Source: Collinsella sp. AF23-4AC (GTDB taxonomy: Bacteria; Actinomycetota; Coriobacteriia; Coriobacteriales; Coriobacteriaceae). Taken from it: 64,000 nt of DNA. The notes below the pieces were generated by a model that did not search any database, was not told the DNA's origin, and saw nothing but the letters and a program-made list of their open reading frames with translations. Made by a program: the position numbers and the translations under genes. Positions 9,592 to 21,672 of the stretch are shown here, in pieces (the stretch's first letter is position 1; each line of letters opens with the position of its first letter). The stretch spans positions 72,114-136,113 of the forward strand of contig NZ_QRVE01000003.1 of NCBI RefSeq assembly GCF_003462685.1, read 5' to 3'.

Positions 9592-10737
9592 ATGCCCCGC
9601 AATCAATTCCCGTCGACCCAGCGCTGTAAAGCGTGGGGCCGCATCACCATCCTATTCGCACTCATCGCGCTGGCGATCACCGCGCTTCCCACGGCGTCGT
9701 TCGCCGGCACGGACACCGCAGGAAACGTACTTGCGACCGACAATGACGCCAATCCGTCCGGCGTCGAAGGTGACCTGTACTGGGCAGGTCAGAGCCTCAA
9801 CCTGAACGACACCTCCATCCACCGCGATATCATCGCCGCGGGCGATACCCTCTCGATCCGCGACTGCACGGTGGGTGGCGCCGTCCGCTTGGCGGCGCGT
9901 ACCATCGACGTTGCCAAGACCACGGTTGATGGCAGCGTGACCGTCGCTGGCCAGCATGTCGTGCTCAATTCCGACAGCACCGCCAACTGCTTCTACGCGA
10001 TAGGTGAGACGGTTGCCCTGCGAGGCTCTACCAAGTCGGCAGCGCTTGCGGGCGACACGGTGACCATCGATGGCACCGTCGATGGCGATGTCGAGGTTTG
10101 GGCCGACAAGCTCATCCTGGGCAAGAACGCCCGCATCACCGGCACCGTGAACGCTCACGTCTCCGAGGACCCCGAGCGTGCCGCGGGAGCCGAGGTCGGT
10201 GCGCTCAAGATCGACCGCACCGAGAGCGAGGATACTTCCACCGTTAACGATGTCATCGGCGGTATCGTCGCCGCGGCACTCTCGACCTGCTTTGTCGCCC
10301 TACTGCTCGAACTCGTCTTTCCGCGCGCAACCGCCAGCGCCGCCGGCATGCTCCACCAGCGCCCCATGCCCCTGTGGGTGAGCGGTCTTCTGGGCACGAT
10401 TGCTATCGTCCCCGCCGTCCTACTGCTAATTATCTCTATCGCTGGTCTGTCGCTTGCCGGAGCCCTCATGTGCGGTGTTATTGGCATCGCGCTGGTGTCG
10501 AGTGCCTTTGCAGGGTGCGCGATCGCGCGCATGGTCGGACACAGCCAGAACCGCTACGCCATGGCGGCCGCCGGCGGCGTGATCGCAGGTGCACTTACGG
10601 CAATCCCCCTCGTAGGCGATTTCATCAGCGGCGTAGCCTTTGTCTTCACGCTCGGCTACGTTATCCAGATCATCTGGCGCAACGCCCACCTCAAACCGCA
10701 GCAGCCGGCTAACACGCCAGAACTCCCCACCGCTTAG
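9592..10737 (+). CDS. Secreted/membrane protein with bactofilin-like repeats and C-terminal transmembrane segments
   Basis: 381 residues. A signal peptide ends near ALPTASFAG (about residue 38). Residues about 60-205 show short beta repeats with alternating Ile/Val/Asp/Gly (for example SVTVAGQHVVLNS, GDTVTIDGTVDGDVEVWAD), like the polymer-forming cytoskeletal repeat family. About residues 230-365 hold four to five hydrophobic helices. The topology suggests an extracytoplasmic beta domain tethered to the membrane. The start ATG 9592 has AAGGATTC upstream. No operon partner is apparent. Function is unknown; a role in envelope organisation is a guess. Confidence 0.65.
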   Translation: MPRNQFPSTQRCKAWGRITILFALIALAITALPTASFAGTDTAGNVLATDNDANPSGVEGDLYWAGQSLNLNDTSIHRDIIAAGDTLSIRDCTVGGAVRLAARTIDVAKTTVDGSVTVAGQHVVLNSDSTANCFYAIGETVALRGSTKSAALAGDTVTIDGTVDGDVEVWADKLILGKNARITGTVNAHVSEDPERAAGAEVGALKIDRTESEDTSTVNDVIGGIVAAALSTCFVALLLELVFPRATASAAGMLHQRPMPLWVSGLLGTIAIVPAVLLLIISIAGLSLAGALMCGVIGIALVSSAFAGCAIARMVGHSQNRYAMAAAGGVIAGALTAIPLVGDFISGVAFVFTLGYVIQIIWRNAHLKPQQPANTPELPTA

Positions 10738-10743
10738 CAGCTA

Positions 10744-10778
10744 ACCACCACAAAGGGGACAGGCACCTTTGTGGTGGT
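10744..10778. repeat. Palindromic intergenic element
   Basis: A 13-bp perfect inverted repeat (10744-10756 with 10766-10778) whose half is CCACCACAAAGG, with the 9-nt loop GGACAGGCA. It lies just after the 9592-10737 gene and before a separate strong terminator. It looks like a dispersed repeat rather than a second terminator because it has no T-tract. Confidence 0.6.
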
Positions 10779-10806
10779 GCAGACCAACTCAATCCCCTTG
10801 CACCAA

Positions 10807-10842
10807 AAAGGGCGCCGACCATCGCGGTCGGCGCCCTTTCTT
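10807..10842. terminator. Bidirectional terminator between convergent genes
   Basis: AAAGGGCGCCGACC (10807-10820) pairs with GGTCGGCGCCCTTT (10826-10839), flanked by an A-run on the left and T-run on the right, so it serves the plus gene ending at 10737 and typA ending at 10867. Confidence 0.9.
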
Positions 10843-10866
10843 ATTGGCGGTTATAAGCCCTAGCGC

Positions 10867-12705
<1,839 letters not shown>

Positions 12706-12822
12706 GTAGTTCCCCTATCTTCTATCCATATACAAACGGCACGCGTATGCGGCCCGCCCAGCGATACAACGCTCAGCGGGAATATTGAGCCTTTTACCGA
12801 AAACTCGTTTATTTTAGCGATT

Positions 12823-13272
12823 TTAGATGAGAGGGGTTTCCTCACCTGCAGGTTCAGGGTCGCTCCACATAAAACCATCGCCGGCGCCCATGCCCTCATA
12901 CAGCACATATGCCGAAAAGCCGCTCTCGAGCGTCGTCTCAAAGAAGCTCACGAGCAGAGCGTCGTGATAGCCGCCGTCAATCTCGACGCAGCCGGTATAG
13001 CCGATGGCATAGCGGGCGATACGGCCCAGGCCCTCGTCCTTAAGACCCATCTTGTGCTCGGAGATAAAGTTGGTGGCAGCCTCCAGGCATGCCTCCTCGC
13101 CATCCTCGTCGAGCGCGGCCAGATAGCGGTTGGAAGCAGCGTCCTCGATCGCCACAACTACGCCCGGATTCTCACCGGCGGCAAGGTCGTCCAAGAACGC
13201 ACCAATCAGGTCACACACCATGGCGTCGAGCTCGGCGGAGACGTTACCGGCGTCCTGCATATCCTGTGCCAT
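12823..13272 (-). CDS. Conserved hypothetical protein
   Basis: 149-residue soluble, acidic protein (many Asp, Glu, Ala and Gly) with no signal peptide or membrane helix. Motifs visible are a helical N-terminus, VVVAIEDAASNRYLAALD, GLGRIARYAIGYTGCVEID and FSAYVLYEGMGAGD. I do not recognise a family. ATG 13272 has GGGAAGG upstream. It follows the 13303 gene by 30 nt in the same orientation and may be its operon partner with the DUF151 gene. Confidence 0.75.
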   Translation of the reverse strand: MAQDMQDAGNVSAELDAMVCDLIGAFLDDLAAGENPGVVVAIEDAASNRYLAALDEDGEEACLEAATNFISEHKMGLKDEGLGRIARYAIGYTGCVEIDGGYHDALLVSFFETTLESGFSAYVLYEGMGAGDGFMWSDPEPAGEETPLI

Positions 13273-13302
13273 CTTTAGACCTTCCCATCGAGTCTCGCGT
13301 CG

Positions 13303-13692
13303 TTACAGTTCCTGTGCCTCGGCAGCGATCTTGGCGGCAGCGTCGCGGGCGCGCATCATATCCATCGCGCGCTTGTCGAGTACCTTGATCTGGTTGGTCA
13401 GCATGACCGCATCGACCACACCCCAGATTACCAAGCCTGTTGAAATCGAAAACCCAAGCGCACCAACTGTACCACGAAGGCGCGAGCAGATTGCCGCGAC
13501 AAGGGCGGAGACGACAACCATCTTGATAAACGAGCCGCGGCGCTCGCGAAGCGTGCGGGCCTGCGTCACATAGGCAATGCGAGCCGCCTCAGAAGCCTCC
13601 GAGCGCATCTGGGCCTCGCGTGCAATGGCCGCCGCCTCAACCGACATACCGCTGGCCATCAGCGAACACTCCGCAACCCTGCCGCCCCGCAT
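13303..13692 (-). CDS. Small membrane protein, function unknown
   Basis: 129 residues. Residues about 20-50 form a charged amphipathic helix rich in Ala, Arg and Glu. Two hydrophobic segments follow (FIKMVVVSALVAAICSRL and GALGFSISTGLVIWGVVDAVM), then a charged Ala/Arg tail of coiled-coil type. The first ATG directly follows the stop of the DUF151 gene, suggesting coupling, but an internal ATG at 13659 has a better site (CGGAGTG), so the start is uncertain. Confidence 0.65.
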   Translation of the reverse strand: MRGGRVAECSLMASGMSVEAAAIAREAQMRSEASEAARIAYVTQARTLRERRGSFIKMVVVSALVAAICSRLRGTVGALGFSISTGLVIWGVVDAVMLTNQIKVLDKRAMDMMRARDAAAKIAAEAQEL

Positions 13693-14193
13693 TTAGAAGT
13701 CATCGGGGGAGAGCGTATGGACGAACTCGTCGAACTTCTCGAACTCCTGCTCGTCGTCGACATCCTCGGCGTGGGTGGAAACAGTGCCCAGGCGATTCAT
13801 GATGTCGTCCTCCACAAACATGGGAGCATTGCTGCGCACGGCAAGGGCAATGGCATCACTGGGACGAGCGTCGATCTTGCGCTCCTCGCCATCGGCCAGT
13901 ACGACGATCGTCGCGTAGAACACCGGCGGCTCGGCGCGGACGATCTCGATGCGCTCGAGCTTGGCGCCCAGGGCGTCAACGGTATCGAGCAACAGATCAT
14001 GGGTGATCGGGCGCTCGGCGCGGCCGCTATCGATGCCGCGGCTGATGGCAGCAGCTTCAAACGAACCAGTCTGAATGGAAAGGGAACGCAGCGGCGCGGG
14101 CGAGTCCGATTTGCTGCTGCGCTCACGAAGCACGATAAGCGATGGCACGGGACCGGCGGCCATGACGATGGTCTCTATGTCGACACGAACCAT
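13693..14193 (-). CDS. Bifunctional nuclease family (DUF151) protein
   Basis: 166 residues. The DUF151 domain occupies about residues 1-135: the beta-rich start VRVDIETIVMAAG, then ITHDLLLDTVDALGAKLERIEI, and DARPSDAIALAVRSNAPMFV, the most conserved block of the family. The acidic C-terminus is variable. Family members have been reported with RNase/DNase activity in plants and some bacteria. ATG 14193 is chosen because CGGAGGTG lies just upstream. It is the first gene of a probable three-gene run with 13303 and 12823. Confidence 0.85.
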   Translation of the reverse strand: MVRVDIETIVMAAGPVPSLIVLRERSSKSDSPAPLRSLSIQTGSFEAAAISRGIDSGRAERPITHDLLLDTVDALGAKLERIEIVRAEPPVFYATIVVLADGEERKIDARPSDAIALAVRSNAPMFVEDDIMNRLGTVSTHAEDVDDEQEFEKFDEFVHTLSPDDF

Positions 14194-14334
14194 GGAACAC
14201 CTCCGGTACGTAGCGGTTAACACGCGGCAGCCCGCCGCATTGAATAGCTATACTACCCAATCTTTCGCACAGCACACAAAATCAAAGTAGTTAATTTGGG
14301 ACGGGGCTTTTTTGACTACTTTCAGTAGGTAAGA

Positions 14335-14366
14335 AAAAAGCCCCGAGGCAACGCCCCAGGGCTCTT
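14335..14366 (-). terminator. Terminator after the tRNA Ile-Ala-Ile cluster
   Basis: On the minus strand AGCCC pairs with GGGCT around a second short stem (14341-14363), followed by six T. A further inverted repeat (GGGGCTTTTTT, 14303-14313, with AAAAAAGCCCC, 14334-14344) overlaps it. Confidence 0.75.
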
Positions 14367-14377
14367 CACAGTTTTGA

Positions 14378-14454
14378 TGGTGGACCTGACAAGATTCGAA
14401 CTTGTGACCTCCCGGTTATCAGCCGGACGCTCTAACCAACTGAGCTACAGGTCC
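14378..14454 (-). tRNA. tRNA-Ile (GAT), copy 1
   Basis: Acceptor GGACCTG pairs with CAGGTCC, the discriminator is A, and CCA is encoded (14380-14378). The loop CTGATAA gives anticodon GAT. It is identical in sequence to the copy at 14602-14678. Confidence 0.96.
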
Positions 14455-14458
14455 ATCA

Positions 14459-14534
14459 TGGTGGAGGTTAGGGGGATCGAACCCCTGACCTCAGGCTTGC
14501 AAAGCCCGCGCTCTCCCAGCTGAGCTAAACCCCC
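14459..14534 (-). tRNA. tRNA-Ala (TGC)
   Basis: Acceptor GGGGGTT pairs with AACCTCC through one G-U, with encoded CCA. The loop TTGCAAG gives anticodon TGC. It lies only 4 nt from tRNA-Ile copy 1. An Ile-Ala pair normally sits inside rRNA operons, but no 16S or 23S sequence is present here. Confidence 0.95.
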
Positions 14535-14545
14535 ACGGAGACAGT

Positions 14546-14590
14546 AATAAACACCCCAGCGGCGACTCGGCTCTCGCTGGGGTGTTTATT
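14546..14590. terminator. Long perfect hairpin between tRNA-Ala and tRNA-Ile copy 2
   Basis: The 16-nt arms 14546-14561 and 14575-14590 (core ACACCCCAGCG) are perfect, with a 13-nt loop. The A/T ends are compatible with termination on either strand. It could attenuate the tRNA transcript or serve as a processing site between copies. Confidence 0.65.
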
Positions 14591-14601
14591 GCGAAAGAAA
14601 G

Positions 14602-14678
14602 TGGTGGACCTGACAAGATTCGAACTTGTGACCTCCCGGTTATCAGCCGGACGCTCTAACCAACTGAGCTACAGGTCC
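14602..14678 (-). tRNA. tRNA-Ile (GAT), copy 2
   Basis: The sequence is the same as tRNA-Ile at 14378-14454, with anticodon GAT and encoded CCA. It is the promoter-proximal gene of the cluster. Confidence 0.96.
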
Positions 14679-14692
14679 ATCGCGCAAGGGAT

Positions 14693-14722
14693 ATATTAGA
14701 CGAGTCGTTACGCGCGCGTCAA
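14693..14722 (-). promoter_or_regulatory. Promoter of the tRNA Ile-Ala-Ile cluster
   Basis: On the minus strand TTGACG (14722-14717) and TAATAT (14698-14693) are 18 nt apart; the first tRNA begins about 14 nt past the -10. Confidence 0.65.
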
Positions 14723-14747
14723 CAACTTTTTTGAAAATCTTTGGGGC

Positions 14748-14883
14748 GTGTCTGGAGGGCGGGCGAGATGGGTTAGGTTTGCTGCTCGGGCAGTCCTGCG
14801 CAAGACGAAGGCCACATTAAGTGGCCTTCTTTGCGTGCGGAACTCGCGACAAACCTAACCCATCTCGCCCGCCCTCCAGACAC
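14748..14883. repeat. 136-nt element with 33-bp perfect inverted repeat and nested hairpin
   Basis: 14748-14780 and 14851-14883 are perfect reverse complements (33 bp). The 70-nt spacer contains its own perfect hairpin GAAGGCCAC (14807-14815) / GTGGCCTTC (14821-14829) followed by TTT. Partial complementarity extends between the stems. It lies between the tRNA promoter and the gyrA terminator and belongs to no gene. It may be a structured RNA, a repeat or an integration scar. Confidence 0.75.
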
Positions 14884-14900
14884 AGGTTCCAAGATTGACA

Positions 14901-14931
14901 AAAAGCGGTCGGCGCGCAGTGCGCCGACCGC
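14901..14931 (-). terminator. gyrA terminator
   Basis: GCGGTCGGCGC (14905-14915) pairs perfectly with GCGCCGACCGC (14921-14931); on the minus strand it is followed by a run of T. It is 40 nt past the gyrA stop. Confidence 0.9.
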
Positions 14932-14970
14932 CGATATATGGGGTCTGATGGTTTTACCAGAGAGGGCTAC

Positions 14971-17715
14971 TTACTCGTCTAGGAGATCCTGCGGCACTTC
15001 GTTTCCGTCGCCTAGGTCGACGGGGGCTTTTTCGGCATCGGCTACGCCCTCACCCTCGACGTCCTCGCCTTCGGGCTTCTCCTTGGCGGCCGTCATGCGG
15101 GCGACGGCGCATACGCGGTCGTTGTCGTCGACGGTCATCATCTTGACGCCCTGGGTGGCGCGACCGGTTTGGCTGATCTCGTCGGTCTTGACGCGAATGA
15201 CCGTCGCGCCCTCCGTCACGATGAACAGCTCATGCTGCGGGCCCACCGTCTTCATGGCTGCGAGGTTACCCTTGCGTTCGGTCATCTGGATGGTGTAGAC
15301 GCCCTGGCCGCCGCGGTTCTGCTCCGGGTAGTCCGCAACCGGCGTGCGCTTGCCGTAGCCGCGCTCGGTAATGACAAACAGGTCACCATTGCCGTTGGTA
15401 ACCTCCATACCCAAAACGCTCACGCCTTCCTTCATGCCGATACCGCGGACGCCGCTGGTATCGCGACCGGTGGCGCGCACCTGGTCCTCGGGGAACATAA
15501 TCGCCTTGCCCGCGGTGGTTGCCATTATGATCTTGTCACCCTCACGCACGCGGCGTACAGCGAGCAGCGCGTCGTCGTCCCTCAGGTTGATGGCGATCAG
15601 GCCATCACGGCGGCTACGGTCGTAGGCGCTCATCACGGTCTTCTTGACCATGCCGCTCTTGGTGGCAAACATCAGATACTCGTCGGCGGGGAACTCGCGG
15701 CAGCTGATGACACTCGCAATCTTCTCGCCCTCCTCGAAAGGCAACAGGTTGACGATCGCGGTGCCGCGCGCCTGGCGCGTACCCACCGGCAGCTCGTGCA
15801 CCTTCAGGCGATAGACCTTGCCCTTGCTCGAGAAGAACAGCACGTACTCGTGCGTGGACGCGATAAACATCTCGTCGATAACGTCGTCCTCTTTGAGGTT
15901 GACGCCCGACACACCCTTGCCGCCGCGCTTCTGGGCGCGGTAGGCGGCCACCGGGATGCGCTTGACATAGCCGGTATGGGTGATGGTCACGACCATGTCC
16001 TCGTCGGCAATCAGGTCTTCGACGTCCAGGTCCTTCTCCACATGGCTGATCTCGGTGCGGCGCTTGTCGCCGAACTTCTTGGAGATCTCGCGCATCTCTT
16101 CCTTGATGACGCCCAGGATCTTCTCCTCGTGCGCCAGCAGGTCCTCGTAGTAGGCGATGGCGCGACGCAAGCCGTCCAGCTCCTCCTGAATCTTGTCGCG
16201 CTCCAGGCCGGTCAGGCGGCGCAGCTTCATCTCGAGGATGGCCGTGGTCTGCTCGGGCGTAAAGCCAAAGCGCTCGATCAGGCGGCTGCTGGCCTCAGAA
16301 TCGGTCTGCGAGGAGCGGATGATGCTGATGACCTCGTCGATATGGTCGAGAGCCATCAGGTAGCCCTCGAGGATATGGGCACGCGCCTGGGCCTTTTTAA
16401 GGTCGAAGCGGGTGCGGCGGGTGACGACGTCGACCTGGTGGTCGATGTAGTGCTGCAGCATCTCGCGCAGGCTCAGGCATTTGGGAACGCCGTTGACAAG
16501 TGCCAGGTTGTTGGCGCCAAAGGTCGTCTGCAGCGAGGTGTACTTATACAGATTGTTGAGCACGACTTGCGGAATGACGCCCTTCTTGAGCTCGATGACC
16601 AGACGGATACCCTTCTGGTTGGACTCATCGCGCATATCCGAGATGCCCTCGATGCGCTTATCGTTGACGAGCTGGGCGATCTTCTCCTGCAGGGTGCCCT
16701 TGTTGACCATGTAGGGAATCTCGGTAAAGACCAAGCGGCTGCGACCGGTCTTGGTGGACTCCACGTGCGCCTTGGCACGCACGGTAATGGAGCCGCGGCC
16801 GGTCTCGTAGCTCTGCTTAATGCCGGCGCTGCCCATGATGATGGCGCCGGTGGGGAAGTCCGGACCGGGCATGATCTGCATGAGCTCGTCGACGGTGGCC
16901 TCGGGGTTGTCGATCAGGTAGCAGGTGGCCTCGATCGCCTCGGTGAGGTTATGCGGGGCGATGTTGGTGGCCATGCCGACGGCGATGCCCTGGCTGCCGT
17001 TGACCAGCAGGTTGGGGAAGCGCGCGGGCAGCGCCTGGGGCTCGGCGAGCGACTCATCGTAGTTGGGCTGCCAGTCGACGGTATCCTTCTGCAGGTCGCG
17101 CAGCAGCTCCATGGCGGGCTTTGCCAGGCGGCTCTCGGTGTAACGCATGGCGGCGGCGCCGTCGCCATCGATGTTGCCAAAGTTGCCGTGACCGTCGATG
17201 AGCGGCGTGCGCATGGAGAACCACTGCGCCAGGCGGACCATGGCCTCGTAGACCGCGAAGTCACCGTGCGGATGGTACTTACCGATAACTTCGCCGACCG
17301 TCCAAGCGGACTTCTTGTGCGGACGGTTGGGGTAGATGCCGCTCTCGTTCATGGCGTACAGGATGCGACGGTGCACCGGCTTTAAGCCATCGCGCACGTC
17401 CGGCAGGGCGCGCGCCGTGATGACCGACATCGAGTACTCGATGAACGACTGCTTCATCTCGCGGCCGAACTCCGAAATCTGGAGCTGACCGCCGTTGATA
17501 TCCTCGCCGGCCGAGGCGCCACGGTCGACTTCGCCAAAGCTCTCCTCGAGCTCGGCGTCGTCGTCCTCTTCCTCATCATCGGCATCGGGGTTATAGGCGT
17601 CCGGATCGCCGTCCTCGCCCTGCTCAGCACGGGCAAGCAGGCGCTTCAGATCATCGGGCATGCCGGCGTCGCCGGCCTCGTCCATACCCTCGTTATTGTT
17701 GATATCGTCTGCCAC
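14971..17715 (-). CDS. gyrA: DNA gyrase subunit A
   Basis: Breaks and rejoins DNA during negative supercoiling, with GyrB. The start is GTG 17715 after GAGGAGGTAAC. 914 residues is longer than usual (about 820-880): residues 1 to about 70 are a very acidic Asp/Glu-rich extension before the family core at [18 protein letters not shown]. The catalytic Tyr is in AAMRYTE; the C-terminal beta-pinwheel has the GyrA box QRGGKG. In the quinolone-resistance region the sequence is [14 protein letters not shown]: Phe153 (codon TTC, 17259-17257) replaces the usual Ser (E. coli Ser83). A structured intergenic element separates it from gyrB by 155 nt. Confidence 0.98.
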   Translation of the reverse strand: MADDINNNEGMDEAGDAGMPDDLKRLLARAEQGEDGDPDAYNPDADDEEEDDDAELEESFGEVDRGASAGEDINGGQLQISEFGREMKQSFIEYSMSVITARALPDVRDGLKPVHRRILYAMNESGIYPNRPHKKSAWTVGEVIGKYHPHGDFAVYEAMVRLAQWFSMRTPLIDGHGNFGNIDGDGAAAMRYTESRLAKPAMELLRDLQKDTVDWQPNYDESLAEPQALPARFPNLLVNGSQGIAVGMATNIAPHNLTEAIEATCYLIDNPEATVDELMQIMPGPDFPTGAIIMGSAGIKQSYETGRGSITVRAKAHVESTKTGRSRLVFTEIPYMVNKGTLQEKIAQLVNDKRIEGISDMRDESNQKGIRLVIELKKGVIPQVVLNNLYKYTSLQTTFGANNLALVNGVPKCLSLREMLQHYIDHQVDVVTRRTRFDLKKAQARAHILEGYLMALDHIDEVISIIRSSQTDSEASSRLIERFGFTPEQTTAILEMKLRRLTGLERDKIQEELDGLRRAIAYYEDLLAHEEKILGVIKEEMREISKKFGDKRRTEISHVEKDLDVEDLIADEDMVVTITHTGYVKRIPVAAYRAQKRGGKGVSGVNLKEDDVIDEMFIASTHEYVLFFSSKGKVYRLKVHELPVGTRQARGTAIVNLLPFEEGEKIASVISCREFPADEYLMFATKSGMVKKTVMSAYDRSRRDGLIAINLRDDDALLAVRRVREGDKIIMATTAGKAIMFPEDQVRATGRDTSGVRGIGMKEGVSVLGMEVTNGNGDLFVITERGYGKRTPVADYPEQNRGGQGVYTIQMTERKGNLAAMKTVGPQHELFIVTEGATVIRVKTDEISQTGRATQGVKMMTVDDNDRVCAVARMTAAKEKPEGEDVEGEGVADAEKAPVDLGDGNEVPQDLLDE

Positions 17716-17763
17716 GTTACCTCCTCATGGTTTGCGTGGTCCATTAGTTCCCTGCCACGGAGA

Positions 17764-17864
17764 CGGCTTTTCCAGGTGCCGCAGATTCGCTCGAAAGAGG
17801 AGGGAAGCGTACTTGGGTACGCGACCGACGATTGAGGGCGAAGGTGCGGTGGCTGGGAAAGCCG
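17764..17864. other. Structured intergenic element between gyrB and gyrA
   Basis: Nested stems are visible: CGGCTTTTCCAG (17764-17775) with CTGGGAAAGCCG (17853-17864, one G-U), GCCGCA (17778-17783) with TGCGGT (17845-17850), TTCGC (17786-17790) with GCGAA (17838-17842), and the hairpin GCGTAC-TTGG-GTACGC (17807-17822). No T-tract follows on the transcribed strand, so simple termination is unlikely. It is either a dispersed repeat or a cis-acting RNA in the gyrBA transcript. Confidence 0.6.
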
Positions 17865-17870
17865 AACAGG

Positions 17871-19943
<2,073 letters not shown>

Positions 19944-19950
19944 TTATCGT

Positions 19951-19980
19951 AAAAAAATACCCTCGGGACCGAGGGTATTT
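19951..19980 (-). terminator. Terminator after dciA
   Basis: AAATACCCTCGG (19955-19966) and CCGAGGGTATTT (19969-19980) form a tight perfect hairpin; on the minus strand it continues into a T-run. It separates the recF-dciA transcript from gyrB. Confidence 0.85.
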
Positions 19981-20006
19981 GGCTCTACAAGGCCACCAGA
20001 TGCGAT

Positions 20007-20570
20007 TTAAGGCTCTTTTTTGCTTTGCACGCCCTTGGCCCACTCGGCACTGGCTCTCATGGCATTCTCGAGGGCCTCGCGCAGTTTTTGGTCTTCGATG
20101 GGCGCCACCTGGCGCTCGATCTCGGTGCACTCGGCCTCACTTAGGTCGGCGTGCGGGGCCGGCGGGCGCTCGGTCGTCGCCGGGCGCAGGCGCTCCTTGG
20201 CGGCGGGCGGCGTGTGACCGGGCGCGGTGGTTTTGAACACCAGGCCGTCCACATGCGCACCGGCGCGCTCCATGCGCGCGCGGATGATCTCGCGCAACAG
20301 CGTCATTTCCTGCGTCCACGAGGGCGAGTCGAGATACACCAGCAGCTCATTGGACTCGGGCAGGTAGCGCAGTCCCGTCACATGCCGCCCCTCGCGCGTG
20401 CCCGAGCACACCGCGTTCCATGCGCGATAGACCGTGCGCGACTCCTCGGCGGCCTCCATCTGCGCACGGCGCTTAGGCGTTGCAGCCGCCAGGATGCGCT
20501 GGCGCTCTGCGTTCAAAAACCCGCTGAAGGCGACTGTCTCGCTCTCGCGCTCGTAATTAGCACGTCTCAC
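20007..20570 (-). CDS. dciA: DciA-family (DUF721) helicase operator/loader
   Basis: 187 residues. The DUF721 domain lies at about residues 40-110, seen in VYRAWNAVCSGTREGRHVTG, LLVYLDSPSWTQEMTLLRE and the following helix. DciA proteins interact with DnaB and replace DnaC/DnaI loaders in most bacteria, and in mycobacteria the same gene follows recF. The C-terminal about 75 residues are Pro/Glu/Ala-rich and likely disordered. The start is GTG 20570, overlapping the end of recF by 14 nt, which suggests translational coupling. The gene symbol follows gene position and domain. Confidence 0.85.
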   Translation of the reverse strand: MRRANYERESETVAFSGFLNAERQRILAAATPKRRAQMEAAEESRTVYRAWNAVCSGTREGRHVTGLRYLPESNELLVYLDSPSWTQEMTLLREIIRARMERAGAHVDGLVFKTTAPGHTPPAAKERLRPATTERPPAPHADLSEAECTEIERQVAPIEDQKLREALENAMRASAEWAKGVQSKKEP

Positions 20571-21663
20571 CCATGCTCACCACCTTGGCTCGATCAAGCA
20601 GGTCATCGGTAAAGTACCCCAGGTTGGTCGTAGTTATGACCGTCTGGATATCATCGCCAATCAGCCGCAGGAAAGCGCCGCGACGCTCGCCGTCGAGCTC
20701 GCTCATCACGTCGTCCAAAAGCAGCAGTGGGGCGGTGCCCAGGACATCGCGAGCCACGGCAACCTCGGCCACCTTCCAGGACAGCACCAGCGTGCGCTGC
20801 TGTCCTTGGCTGGCAAATGAACGGGCGGAGCGACCCGCCACGGTAAACTCAATCTCGTCGCGATGCGGTCCCACCAACGTCACGCCGCGGCGAATTTCCT
20901 CGTCGGCATGCTCGTCAAGGGCGGCCAGCATGCGCTCGTACGCCCAACCCTTCAGCTCTTCGCGATCCTCGACCTGGGGCAAAGCCCCCAGCGTGGACGC
21001 ATAGGTCACGTTGGCGGCCTCACCTGACGCTACTTGCCCGTAGGCAGTGTGCACATGGCCCGCCAGCCGGTCGAGCAGAGCCAACCGGTGCACGAGCAGG
21101 GCCGAGCCCGCGCGGGCAATCGAATCGTTCCACGCGCCGAGCATCTCGCGGCAGCACCAGGTCTCCTTGAGCAAGGCGTTACGCTGGGTCACGCAGCGCC
21201 CATAGGTGCTCGCAAGATCGGCATAGCGTGCGCTCAGTTGCATGCCAAAGTCATCGAGGGCGGCGCGGCGCACACTGGCGCCACGCTTAACCATGTCCAG
21301 ATGGTCGGGGCAAAACAGCACGCTCGGAAGAACCCCGCGCACACCGGCGGCAGAGCATCTCTTGCCGTTGCGGCTAAACGAGCGCTTACCGTCCTCCGCG
21401 CTCAATCCCATATCAAGCACGCGGCCGTCGCCCTCGAGCCTCAGCTCGATCTTGCACGAGCCCACGCCGTCATGGACGAGCTCGGCTGCGGTCGGATGCC
21501 TAAACGAGGCGCCGCTCGTCAGCAGCTGCAGCGCCTCTATGAGATTGGTCTTTCCCGCCGCGTTGGGTCCCGCAAGTATCGTCACGCCCTCGTCCAGGGC
21601 AAGGTGATAGCTATCGAAGCTGCGGTAGTGCGCGACGGAAAGATCGCGGGCGAACATGGTCAT
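20557..21663 (-). CDS. recF: DNA replication and repair protein RecF
   Basis: SMC-like ATPase that helps load RecA at gaps. Walker A GPNAAGKTNLIEALQLL is near the N-terminus, the signature QGQQRTLVLSWK and Walker B PLLLLDDVMSELD are in the C-terminal part. Its 368 residues are standard. The start ATG 21663 lies 9 nt after the dnaN stop and has no clear ribosome binding site, so it may be translated by coupling; a second ATG lies six bases further in. Confidence 0.96.
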   Translation of the reverse strand: MTMFARDLSVAHYRSFDSYHLALDEGVTILAGPNAAGKTNLIEALQLLTSGASFRHPTAAELVHDGVGSCKIELRLEGDGRVLDMGLSAEDGKRSFSRNGKRCSAAGVRGVLPSVLFCPDHLDMVKRGASVRRAALDDFGMQLSARYADLASTYGRCVTQRNALLKETWCCREMLGAWNDSIARAGSALLVHRLALLDRLAGHVHTAYGQVASGEAANVTYASTLGALPQVEDREELKGWAYERMLAALDEHADEEIRRGVTLVGPHRDEIEFTVAGRSARSFASQGQQRTLVLSWKVAEVAVARDVLGTAPLLLLDDVMSELDGERRGAFLRLIGDDIQTVITTTNLGYFTDDLLDRAKVVSMGETC

Positions 21664-21672
21664 GGCGCAGCG

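Noticed and set aside
14378..14678. Fragment of an rRNA operon
   Set aside because: No 16S, 23S or 5S sequence lies on either side; DUF151 and gyrA are the neighbours.
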